NCBI RefSeq assembly: GCF_007655135.1
Contig: NC_045131.1
Location: forward strand, 3,286,001 to 3,350,000
DNA: 64,000 nt
DNA from: Punica granatum
Taxonomy: Eukaryota > Streptophyta > Magnoliopsida > Myrtales > Lythraceae
Reading direction: 5' to 3'
The notes below the pieces were generated by a model. That model was given only the letters and a program-made list of their open reading frames with translations, made no database searches and had not been told where the DNA came from. Position numbers and translations under genes: made by a program. The first letter of the stretch is position 1. Each line of letters opens with the position of its first letter. This document shows positions 1 to 11,000 of the stretch, in pieces.

Positions 1-3000
1 GTCCATCTCCAGAAGCATCCCGGTTATCTTAGCGACAAGGTCAGGCTGCATCAAACCCGAGAATTCAGTATCCAACAAACCTGTCATCACTAGTATCTGG
101 AGCTAAATTCTTGGTATTTTAGAACTTTGAATTAAAGAATGAGAGCCCCCATATGTCTGGCTAAACTGAGAGAAGACTCCATCTCAAGCTCTAACTTAAA
201 GGGGAAGCCAGTCACTAAGCAGAATCCAAACCTAGATGCGGTCACACAATTAAATGCCATTCATCTAGACCGGATAAATGACACCATTGATGGTTATGAT
301 TGATTCGGTCTTTAAAGAGTCATTTTTAGACTAGGATCATGTCAGAATCTCCCAATTCCAACCACATAATTTGAGAACGAAATGAATATGGTGTCCCACT
401 AGTAGTATGCCAATCTGATTTTGCTAGGTCCCATGTGAAGTCAACCGTATATGAGCATTAATATATGGCTGGAGTAGAATATCAGAAGTCAGAGGAAGAT
501 AAATGCCATTATGCAGGAGTAGTTGAATGATCCTTACTTCGATCATAACTTATTTTCCACAATGGGGAAAATAAATTGACATGTGAAGGATCTTTCTCAA
601 GTAATATTGCTGATATTATTGTTATAATTATTATTCCAATTTGAAAAAGAGTTATACCTTATTTTTTTGGACAAGAGGGTAAAGGCGCTCCCCCAGTATC
701 TGTTTCTGCTGCTCAGGGGACGCAGCTGCAAGCAGGCTGCTCAGCATCTCTGTCCCCGGTGGCCCTGCTCCAGCAGGATCAGAGCCAGAAGGTACGACTC
801 CCGATCCCTTGTTCATCTCCCGTGAACGCCCACTAGGCACATATCTATGCTGCCCAACACGCTGCAGATCACAGTACAAAGGAGTAGCGATTACTAGCAA
901 GAAAAATCTAATGTCTGGGAGAGAGAGATTGGATATGAATCCAACCGGTGTCTTCCATTCTTGTGTTGTAAGAGGAAAGACAGCAACCTGCAAGTGTGGG
1001 TCTTTGAGAGGTGCCACTGGTTGAGTTGGCTGTTGCAAATGTGGAATGTACATTGCAGATGGAGCGCCACCTTGTGGAATCATATGCCCGTTCATCCTGC
1101 CTCTGTTGTGTCTACCCTCTTGTGGAGTATGCGGTATCTGTATGTAGTTATTGACAAGCCACGCATAAACAAAAATTAGCTCATACGTCGATCGGATAAG
1201 AAACTGGAAAGAACTAAACACTTATTACAGTTGATATCTTAGACCAGGAGTGCGCAATAGGAAAGTATGCCCAGGACAGAAGCGACTATATATATATATA
1301 TATATATATGAAATGTTAATGTTGTTATATTATAAGCCTACCGGCAGTGATGCAGTTGGAAATCCCGGTCCAGGTGGGGGAGGAAGCCCATTTCCTCTCC
1401 ATGCGGGCCTCAATCCTATTGGCTGATACATCAGCCCTGGGCGAGAAGGCGCTTGAGAAATAAGACCAGAAGGTCCTGTGTAGTAGTAAGAAGGGTATCC
1501 TCCAGGAATTACAGCAGGTGAGGCTCCACTAAGTCCAGCCATTCTCTGGGAATAATGAAGCTGTAGTTGTGCTTGCCTATCCTGCTTCCTTTGAGCAATA
1601 GCAACATACAGTGGCTTTCGATGAAACATGAATCCTGTCATGGGACAGGCTTAGACAACTATAATGCTGATTTTCATCTATGCAGCCTAAGGAACTTTTA
1701 TGTATAATATTATATAGATGGACTCTTCTGCTAGTAACCAGTAAAAATGCATTTTGCGGAATGGCATGTTCAAAAATCACCATGCTCAAAATTTCGAAAC
1801 TACTCTATTTATAACAAGGTACAATCACAAAAATATCCTTCAACCACTGGCGTCTCGATCAAGAATATGATGCAAAGCCTTCACATAAGAGCCACTTATC
1901 CAAATAAAGATTTTCCACAGAAAGCACAGAGCAACTAAGGAAACTTTGTTTGAAAAATCAACCTACCATGGAAACTGTTGACAGCTCTACTCGCCTCCTC
2001 AGGGTGGGAGAAGCAGATGAAACCAAAACCCTTGCTAATGCCTTTGTCATCACGCATGATTTTTGCAGAAGTGATGCTGCCACACTGGCTGAAGTGCTCT
2101 CTCAGTTCTTCGTCACTGACATCATCATCAATGTTCTTGACATAGACATTTGAGTCCTGCAATAAATAAAATGAAGCGTGGAGTATATAGTTAAAGAGAA
2201 AAACCATGTCAGCAAAGAAAACAACAAAAGCAACCAGAATGAAACTCCACCTTGTACTTAAGGATGCTCTCCTTCCGTTTCTCCTCAAATTGGCGTCGCA
2301 AAATCTCATCACGCTCAGCCCTTTTCTGCGCCCTTGATACATAGAGAACCTTCAAACCTATTGAGTGTACCATAGTCAGCAGGAAAAGACTCAATAATAT
2401 GAGCTGTTTGATATTTCTGGCTGCAAATAGAAGCATAACATACCAAGTTGTGATCCATTCATGGTTTCAGTGGCTTGCTTTGCATCATCAGGGCTTTCGA
2501 AGTTCACAAAGCCAAATCCCCTCGAGATACCATTTTCATTCTTCACAATGACCAGACTGGTAATTTTACCAAAATCAGAAAATTTCTCTCGCAAGACCTC
2601 TTCTGTGACATCAGGATCGAGATTCTTCACATACAGATTAGTGTATATAGCATTGGCCCGAGACAGAACCCGATCACTTCTTTTGACAAACTTTGCCACA
2701 TATCTGAGAAATCAAAAAGGAAGAAGTTTAGCCGTGAAGTTAGATACCAGAAAGAAGAAGACCGTGTTCGACAATTAAATGCGAGGGGCAGAAGGAACAC
2801 ATACATCTGCTTGCCTCCAGCATCCGAACCATTCAGTTTCTCCATAGCAGCAGTTGCAGATTCGTCAGAATCAAATTGAACAAAGCCATATCCTTTGCTC
2901 TTCCCATCCTCTGATGTGACGACTTTGCAAGATAATATGTTACCAAATGGCTTAAACAATTCTTGTAGTCCCACATTATCAACCGAGTCACTCAAGTTCT

Positions 3001-4521
3001 GACCAAAAACATACAGTTCATCATCAAGAAGAAATTCGTGTAAGCACTAACTTGACAAGGAATTGATAGGACGTGTTATCTGTTTAAGGAATAGAACATT
3101 ATATCATACCTTAACAAATATGTTCCCTTTTCCAGTTCTCCTTGCATCGGGATCACGACAGGACCAGGCCACTCTTATGAATTTTCCATTCAGTAGAGTG
3201 TGATTCTTGGATTCAATTGCGTTCATAGCTAGCAAATCAAAATGCAGAATCATCAAAATAATGAAGAGTATTGGTGTTTTAACAAAATTATATCATGCTG
3301 AGTTCAACGACCAGCAAATCAAAATGCAGAAGCATCAAAATAATGAAGAGTATCAGTGTTTTAACAAAATTATATCATGCTGAGTTCAACGACCGGCACA
3401 TAAATTTCAAGAAAGGGGCCACACACCTTCCATAGGTTTCATCAGATTCATCATAAACTAAGACATACAATAAAACCACACATTCCAATTTCCTTCTGAC
3501 CTCGTTCTTGAAGTAGAGCAACAACAATGGAAAAACACAAGGATCAAAGAAATTTTGTGTTTCCTCTTGTAAGCCGTTATATGATTGTTTATGCAAAAAA
3601 GAACTGTATCGGCCGAGAGTTGCCAGATTTCGACCAGGTAATAACTAATAAGAGAGAGACTGATAAAGTGAAAAAGGTAAAATCTCCATCACTCTTCAGG
3701 GTCTGATCTTTTTGCCGCAATTTTATCGAGATATTCTACTCTAACCAGTTCAAGCTTTCCTCACTACATAATTTAACTGACAGATTAGAAAACCACTTGA
3801 CTATCGGAAACACTTCCTTATCTTTAAACGCAGATAAAGATACCGCAGACAGTTGATGTTTCCTTCATTAGAGCCTGGCTGATTATGATTATCGGTATAA
3901 GTATTACTGATCAAAACCCAAACGAGAAAATTCACGGACGCCAAATTCTTACCTTTTCAAGCATTTTTCTCGTGGCAAATACAACAGAAACCAAATCGAG
4001 ATAGAGCAAGAATGTAAAGGAATGAAGTCAAACGGGGCAGAAAAATGATCTATGTATTCATCAAAAAAACCAGATTTCACTGAACATTCATGAATCCATT
4101 TACAGGCCAAGCACACAACGCGATCATCAAATCATTGCAATCATCCAAGGAAAAAGCCAAATTTCATCGAGCATTAACACGAATACAATTCTAGGCCAAG
4201 CTCACGATGCGATCATCAAATCAGTCACCATCAATCGAAAGGCTCAAAACGCCGCCTAACGTGGAATGCATATTTCCCTAAATTCGACGGAGCCGATAAG
4301 GTATATACGTATGTACCGTCTTGAGGAGAGAGAAAGTTGACGTATCCGTAACAGAGGGACCTGCCAGAGGAGGAGTCTCTGCAGACGCGGACCGACGAGA
4401 GGCTCTTGAACTCCGTGAACGCCTCGAAGAGAGCACCGTCAGTGACATCGGGGTGGAGGTCCCCGACGTAAAGAGACGCCGGAGCGGTGGCGGTGGCGGC
4501 GACCGTCGGAGGAACCGCCAT
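1..4521 (-). CDS. PAB7: Poly(A)-binding protein, PAB7-like (3' end beyond window)
   Basis: Cytoplasmic poly(A)-binding proteins bind mRNA tails and support translation and mRNA stability. Ten exons can be joined in frame on the minus strand: 4521-4317, 3228-3110, 2998-2805, 2703-2444, 2357-2251, 2156-1967, 1634-1342, 1137-988, 861-658 and 45-1 (continues left). They give at least 589 residues. Four RRMs are visible: RRM1 from LYVGDLHP near residue 16, RRM2 with [11 protein letters not shown]3 with RGFGFVNF and RRM4 with KGFGFICF. A proline-rich linker follows, then a C-terminal MLLE/PABC domain ([17 protein letters not shown], then ITGMLLEMD). The N-terminus ([20 protein letters not shown]) resembles Arabidopsis PAB6/PAB7 more than PAB2/4/8. 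The start is the ATG at 4521, directly before RRM1. The stop codon lies outside the window. The family is certain; the PAB7 assignment is from remembered similarity. Confidence 0.93.
46..657 (-). other. Last visible PABP intron
   Basis: This 612-bp stretch separates the two C-terminal exons that share the MLLE domain. The donor is AAG|GTATAA at 658/657 and the acceptor TTTGATGCAG ends at 46. I see no second gene or repeat in it. Confidence 0.8.
1288..1310. repeat. (AT)n microsatellite in a PABP intron
   Basis: An uninterrupted run of alternating AT dinucleotides lies in the intron between the exons at 1342-1634 and 988-1137. Confidence 0.9.
3231..3394. repeat. 82-bp tandem duplication in PABP intron 1
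   Basis: Two adjacent 82-bp copies (3231-3312 and 3313-3394) differ at only a few positions. The array abuts the 3' splice site of exon 2 (exon starts at 3228). The AG of the acceptor lies just outside the repeat, so the duplication did not create a second acceptor. Confidence 0.9.
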
Positions 4522-4639
4522 TGTGTGCGGCCGAGCAGAGCCGATTGCCGTTCAAACAGGAGCGAATGCAGGCGGGACCGGCGAAGGGTTACAGTCACTG
4601 TCCGGAAGCTTCCGACTCAAATCCAATCGCTGCAGTGCG

Positions 4640-4641
<2 letters not shown>

Positions 4642-4671
<30 letters not shown>
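4642..4671. repeat. Homopolymer of 30 G in the PABP 5' leader or promoter
   Basis: Thirty consecutive G on the plus strand (C on the PABP sense strand) lie about 120 bp upstream of the PABP start codon, followed by a purine-rich tract. The length of such a run is often misread in sequencing. The G-rich strand could form a quadruplex. Confidence 0.9.
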
Positions 4672-4672
<1 letters not shown>

Positions 4673-6734
4673 GGGGGAGGAAGGGTGGGGAGTGACGTTT
4701 TGGTATCGGTTTCCAAAAGAGGGAGTAAATGCTGATGAGGAGATGAGGAAGGGAAGGGGGAGGTTTCTGTCAATGGAAAGAACGAATCTGTGAGAGAGTG
4801 ATGAATGTGTATTTGATGGAGATGGCGAGATGGGGAGAGAGAGAGAGGATGAAGGAAGAGAAGGAGAAAGGGGAGAGGTTTTATTTGCATGGTGGAAGGA
4901 GGTTGAACTGTTATGCTGTGCTATTAGGATGCGGGAAATTAGATGATAGAGATAGAAAGAGAGAGACGAAGCGATGCGACTCTCGGAACCGGCGCGTGCA
5001 TGCCACCCCTCCCCCCAAATTTTTATTTTTTTGCCACGGGGAAAAACATATAAAGAAATTAATAATATCTTCTTCTTTTTTCTTTTTTTCTTTTTTGTAG
5101 GGCCCTCGTCCTGTTAACTTACCAAAAACAATTAATATCTTCTTTGCTCAAATAAACTTATTTATGCCATATATAATCTTTCTTGTTAGACTCTTTGAAA
5201 AAGAAAAAAAAGGAATAAATTTATGGGAATCTATGCTCATGATATGTGTGAGTTATTTAGAGTTATATGTAACTTGTATAAACACAATTTTGGGGATTTA
5301 TTTGGGTAGGTGTGGGTTTTCGATTCGGTAATGTAGTATTTTGGGGCTGCAAAATGTGGCATTGTTGCATATTTAGTCAGGATTTCTCATAATCTCATGA
5401 AGAGTTTCATATGACAGATTACGATTCTAATCAATTTCGTAATCTATATATACCTGCACAGGAGATACATGTACCTGTTATCAGGGTTTTTCAACCTTTA
5501 TCCACACACGATACTTGCCATTTAATTATAATTCAAATCGGTTACGGTGCACGTGTTATTTGGGGTGTTCTTTTTTATGCATGACACCAGGCAAAACGAG
5601 ACACTTCATGTTTCTATTTCTATTAGATTATAAGTAGATGTTGCACATATGTGCTTACCATAGTGTTAAAGTTGAACATATTACAACCCATCCCTTCACA
5701 TAATTTTCTAATAATAATGCTAAATCGGTGAAAATCTAGTAAGAACTAAGAAGAGTGTCCCCCTTTATTTTCTAGATTAGATTGAATTAGATACTCTCAT
5801 AACATGAATTTTCTCCATTTACAAAAATTTAAATTTCAGACCTTAATTAAGAAGGAGAAGTGTTGAATACTTGAATCAAACCATATTAATTTTTTTATAA
5901 TTTATTTTATAGGCTAAGACTAGACTAGATGGATTAGATAGAGGTAATATTGAGGCACGTGACAGGGGGAAGGCTGTGTAGTATAGTGTGTGTGAGGAAC
6001 GTGTGGCGGGAGAAGGCACGTGCACGGGAGAGAGAATGCGGGGCCCACAAGCGGTTGGTTGTGTGATGGGGACTGCTTCAAAGGTGCACACAAAAAGGGC
6101 GCTTCTTCACATCCTTCCCCCGCACAGCCACGGAGACATAATCGGGGCCGGGCCGAGGGAGGCGGCGGCGTCCCCTCCCAGCCACTACCTCTCCGCCTTC
6201 CCGCCGCCTGCCCTGCCTCTTCTCCGCCACTCACTCTCCCTTCTTTAGTTGATTATTACACTTCGTTCTCTTTTCCTTCTGTTTTTTTTTTTCTCATTTA
6301 TCCATGTCGATATTTTCTTTTTCCCTTTTCGATAATTTAATAATAATACATTTTTATTAATATGTATAGATATATAGAGATCAGCATTCCTAGATAGAAA
6401 ATGTTCTCGTGTCCAATAGCATGTTATAGTCCTGCCCGTCTGATCGTGCACCAATGATGTTGATGGACCGGAAGTAAGACGATAATCGATATATATTATT
6501 CTGTTATATAGTATATAGTAAACATCAAATATATTCAAATTTAAGCAATATTATTTTGTTTCAATGTTTTCCTTATATTGGGCCTTGAAATGGGCCAGAA
6601 TATGGATTTCGACCCAACGAGATGTCCCCACTGGGCCCATGTTGGGCCACAAAGATAGAAAAGAAGTGCGACAAACGAACAAATCTTGACCCATAAAGAG
6701 AGGTAAGCTGACTGAAATTGTGTAACCCTTTGCT
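4672..6734. other. Intergenic region, PABP upstream side
   Basis: No gene was recognised. The stretch at about 5950-6240 is GC-rich, carries CACGTG cores near 5957 and 6017, and gives proline-rich frames in several registers. It looks like promoter or leader sequence, but I cannot attach it to a gene. Sequence after 6250 is AT-rich. Confidence 0.5.
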
Positions 6735-7025
6735 TGGTTTTACAACCTTTTATTATTAACTCTACTCCACTTAACTTCACTCATCTTCAATTCAACAACA
6801 CAATTATTACTTTTTTCTTTTTCTTCAATTTTTTAACCATTCAATTCAATTTTTAATACTAAATTCTTTCTTTTATTCATTATTTTTTTCACAATTCAAC
6901 ACAATCGTCTATTTATTATTTTTCACACTGTTTCTCATAATTCAACAACACAGTCATTACAATCCAATTAATTTTTATATATTCAAAGTTAAAATAGAGT
7001 TGAGTTAAAGCTCAACTCAAATGCC
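6735..7025. mobile_element. Copy of AT-rich MITE family 1
   Basis: The sequence carries the family signature: a CAACTCAA-rich start, repeated ATTCAACAACACAATCATTAC-like blocks, AACCATTCAATTCAATTTTT, and an AATCCAATTAA-like 3' part. The same block recurs at 27285, 31431, 35140, 39345 and 45050. Boundaries are approximate and no coding capacity is present. Confidence 0.65.
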
Positions 7026-7676
7026 AACTTTACGTGTATGACTCAGGCCGATCTAATTGTAGAATAGAAATGCAATATTAGTGGAAATTATACCTCTTTA
7101 TGACTCACGCCAACTCAACATTTCAATTCTCATACCGTAATTAGAAGGTTTTCGCAATCCTTTTCATCCAAAGTAACTGCGTTTTTGAATGACTAGCCAA
7201 ACCAAATACGACTGCCTAGCTAAGATTTTCACCGATAAAACGAGACAAAAAGAAAACGGTAGAAACAACTTGTAGATCTTTTCACTAATCAAAGAAATGA
7301 AGTTCAGAGATCTAACCTCTGTCAGATCAAAACATTTCATCCCTATAATATCAAAAAATATAGCTACAATACTTACGCTTATAACAGTCGCCAGTTAATG
7401 TTACAGCACAGCATTTACAATTTCGGCGACAGTGACGGCCTACGAAAATCTTGGCAAGAAGAAACCGAAATCTGAGACACATCATTCGACCCTGCCTCAG
7501 AATCAATAGAGCTATATAAACCATAATCACTGACTGCTGATCTTTTGCAGTCGAAACAATCGGGGGAGAGGGCCCATGGAGCGCAATAAATAAATGCGTA
7601 AGCTGGGGAAGCTCGAGCTGAGTTCACGTCAAGAAAAGATAGATGACTAGTACCAAGAGAGGATGATGAACAATCG
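7026..7676. other. 3' flank of the aspartic protease gene
   Basis: Probably the 3' untranslated region and spacer of the aspartic protease gene. The open frame around 7415-7627 on the minus strand lies downstream of the protease stop and has no recognisable domain. Confidence 0.4.
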
Positions 7677-10621
7677 TCACAAGACTTGGAACTCCATCAA
7701 TGAGGATACGTAGAGTAAGAGCAGCATCGCTATCCTCAGTAGAAGCTTCAAGAGCATGTCTCTTGCAGAGCTGCTCACGCTCAATTGACCCGCATTGAAG
7801 AATTCATCCTTCCCAGAGACCACAGAGACGTTTACGGACATGGAACCTGAGAAGAGAAGGGGAAAAAAATGGGACGAGTCAGAGTTTCGAGATTTTAAGC
7901 ATTTACTTAGAGAATAAGATGGAAAGGGAAATGGCAGGTCTATATTTAGTGCATTGATGAGCTTACAATCGTATGAAGCCCATCCAATCCTTTGACGAGC
8001 GAGATCGTAAACGAAAATTTTGTCTTTTAAGACGAGGTCTGCAGCATAAAAAAAAGTCAGTTGAACTCTACATGCAAATGAGACGAATCACCGTAAAATG
8101 CAAATATTAGGCAAAAATTTTGGTTTGTTCGATTTTTCCGGACCTCCAAGAATCATGATCCCGCCTTTAGCTTTATCGAAACCAAGGCACCACAAAGATG
8201 CTCCTTCCTGAGATACCGAGTAACACCACGAAATAAAGTCAGCAAAGTTTCAATACCTAGCCACAGTGCTGCAAAATTTATATATATGAGGAAGAACTTT
8301 ACGAAAGGGGAAAGTGGGAAAAGTGAACTGACCGTGAAACCAAAATGCAGGAGGTATTCCTCGGGTTTTAGCACCATCGATGCACCACCCGCAAAGTTCA
8401 AACTCATAGTTGGGAAAATCTCAGACACACTGAACAAGAGAGATGAAACAAAACTCGATGTTAAAGGGCACAAAAATCATGATTCTCAGAATTAGTCAAA
8501 GAGAGAGAATGAACCTTGTAGAAACCAGATAACACTGCATCCCTTTGGAAATGATGGGAGTTGCAGATTGTGAAACTGCTGAAGTTATCTGTAGGCAAAA
8601 TTAAGAAATAAAAAAAATTGGCACTCAGAATTCAGAAACAACTGGAAAGATGAGCTATGTCGGCCACAAAACGAATTAATAATATGTGCTAGACTCACAG
8701 AATTAATTAAAGGGTCGAGAGCTTCTTCCACAAGATAAGCTAAGGTTGTTCCAGAGTCAATGATGGTCTCTCGGTCATTTGATGGTGCAAACACTGCCGG
8801 GTCAATTGGCAACGGTTGCCCATTAAGCGCAATGCTCTGGAGATACAAATTGTAGTGAGGCCTGAGAGAAAATTTTCAATCTGTGAGTAAAAATGTATGG
8901 ACTGGCCAGGTTCTTGTCGGTTACTATACAAATATATTCTATTGAAAGAATGATATCAGAAACAGGGAGATATCCAATAGGCATAAGAGCGAAAGCATGA
9001 TAAACACTGGGAAATATATAAAAGAATTCCACACGCATATTAGATTGTTAGATTAAACGAGATGAGATTTATCAACCAGACGTTCTGGCAAATAAAATAA
9101 AATGAATAGCTAACAGAAAGTAAGTGAACTTACTGCATAGTGTCTATGCATATCAGAACATAAAATCCTAATGCATCGACCTATGAAAATATTTCAAGGA
9201 TGTGAACTTACTGGGAAGGTACAAGTGGACTATAAACAATGGTGGGCTCCAAAATCTCTCCAAGAACCATTATCCCTCCTCCATTCGCGTCCCCTTTCAG
9301 GCAATGCGAGAAAACTTTCGGAGTTAGCCCTCGTGCGTATAACTGAGCTATTATGGACAGATCCCCTGGCCCGAATCCAAAAATGCCATCAATGGCTTTA
9401 TCTGACTTAGTCAAGTCTCCAGATTGATAGTTGCTACACCTATTATATCAATAATAAGAAATAACACCAAACAAAAAGACAGCTCAGTATATTACCACTA
9501 GAAATGTTAAATCATATCATCATTTTCGAAAGCCCCAAACAAGTAGAGGAGAGAAAATTCTATTTGCCGACCCGAAAACTACAGGAGCTGAAGAGTTGGT
9601 GATCAGGGACTGTCCAAGAACTATATCGAAATATAATGTATCAATGACATAATAACCGGATGTTCCGCTCAAATCTCCATACTGGAAAGAGTAACCACAC
9701 TGGTCACTCTGTGGGGAGCACTGAACTGAAGAAGTCTGAGCTTGAGAATTGCATATCGGGTGCGAACAGTGAACCGCATAGGCCGTCGAAGAGTTCGAGG
9801 AATCGAAGAAATTGAGCTCCATCTGTACAATGAGAAAGTGAGCAGTCGTGCACAATACTCTAATTCTTCATTTTCTAAATGGTTACTGAAAACTTAAAGG
9901 AAGTAGCAGAATTTTACGCCGAGTCCACTTGTTTGGGGGCAATTGGTGCATGAGCTGCACGTTACCCACAAGATATCGCTTCCCGTGTCGATCTGCACAT
10001 TGAATTCCCTCGCTGGAGATCCCAATTTCACCTTGGTAAAGTAAAGCCTGCAAAAATGGAGTCCACAGAATCCATACCGATCAATTGGAATATTCAAGAA
10101 TCCCATTCAGCAAGTGCTTCCGAATACAGGTTTAGGATAAAACGGGCATAGTTCTTGAACACAAGGCCACATATTCAGAAGTCAATCAAGAACAAATGGT
10201 AAGCCCACAAAGAATCGGTCGGAAAATTTTCTTTATATAGCAGAAAAAAAAAAAAAGATTCAGGGCTTCTGCAAAGCTGTAAAGAGCCATACCAGAGCAA
10301 AGAAAAGGAAAGAAACCGAACTGAGTGAGTGTAAAGGTTGAGAATTTACCCCAGGAGGAGGGGATCGGAGGAACCCTGAACAGAGAAGTCGACGACCCCG
10401 CTGCTCGCCAGGGACTGCTGCAAGATTCGAGAGTGCCGGAGGCGGTCCCGGGCCCGGACAGGTTCGAGGTCGAGTGGGTGGCTGAGAGGAGGGAAGGCCC
10501 GCTCGAGGCGGAGGACGGTCGGAGGAAGGACTGTCCCGCATATGACAACCGGCACCGGCACCGTGAAGGCGGCGGCGGCTGCGAGAGCTAGAGCGGTCAA
10601 TAGGGTCAGGTTCAATCCCAT
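7677..10621 (-). CDS. Pepsin-like (A1 family) aspartic protease, ten exons
   Basis: Secreted or membrane-anchored endopeptidase of the plant A1 family, related to the Arabidopsis aspartic proteinase 36/39 and At3g02740-like group. Exons on the minus strand: 10621-10350, 10047-9918, 9822-9572, 9439-9212, 8861-8699, 8588-8515, 8429-8333, 8207-8144, 8038-7967 and 7846-7677. They join in frame to 506 residues. An N-terminal hydrophobic signal peptide ([19 protein letters not shown]) is followed by a pro-region. The first catalytic site is [10 protein letters not shown] and the second is [11 protein letters not shown]. Conserved cysteines and the GFGPGDLS and FSHCLKGD blocks are present. The C-terminus ends in a hydrophobic segment ([20 protein letters not shown]), which could be a GPI signal or membrane anchor. 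The exon 3 donor (GG|GTCGGC) is weak but required by the frame. The physiological substrate is unknown. Confidence 0.92.
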
Positions 10622-10787
10622 TTCTCAGAGTGTGGAGAGGGGTCAGAGGTGGCGATCGAAGCCGTGGGCACTGCCAACTTTGCGCATTTGAAGGAGAGAG
10701 ACGGTGGCAGGCAGAGGAACATGGACAGGAGATTAAACGAGAAAATCTATGTTTTACTGTCGTTTTAATTAAGAGTACAATATCATC

Positions 10788-11000
10788 CACTTATTCATTA
10801 ACAGTCGTTTTTACCCGACATATTTTGTCACAAATTAACCTCAAACGTTGGCATTTCGTCTACCATTTATATCATTCCGTTGACTTCGTGACGAAAAATT
10901 TATGGACGGCGTTACCTTTTCCGTTACGAAATGTCAAAGTTTGAGACTAATTAATGACAAAAATATACTAGACCTAAAAATAATTGTTGATGAATAAGTG
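10788..11000. mobile_element. Fold-back (hairpin) MITE upstream of the protease gene
   Basis: The left end CACTTATTCATTAACAG is the inverse of the right end near 10980-11000. The pairing continues inward: the ACGAAATG block on the right matches a CATTTCGT block on the left. Almost the whole 213 bp can therefore fold into one hairpin. It has no coding capacity. It sits about 170 bp upstream of the protease start codon, so it is probably within or next to the promoter. Confidence 0.7.

Noticed and set aside
4278..4890. Proline-rich and arginine-rich frames around the PABP start
   Set aside because: They come from the G30 tract and from other registers of PABP exon 1, with no domain or conservation signal.
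5920..6234. 104-codon minus-strand frame in a GC-rich stretch
   Set aside because: No domain, no splice partners, and similar open frames in several registers; better explained by composition.
10260..10790. 176-codon minus-strand frame
   Set aside because: It overlaps protease exon 1 in another register; the correct frame is fixed by the signal peptide and the downstream catalytic exons.
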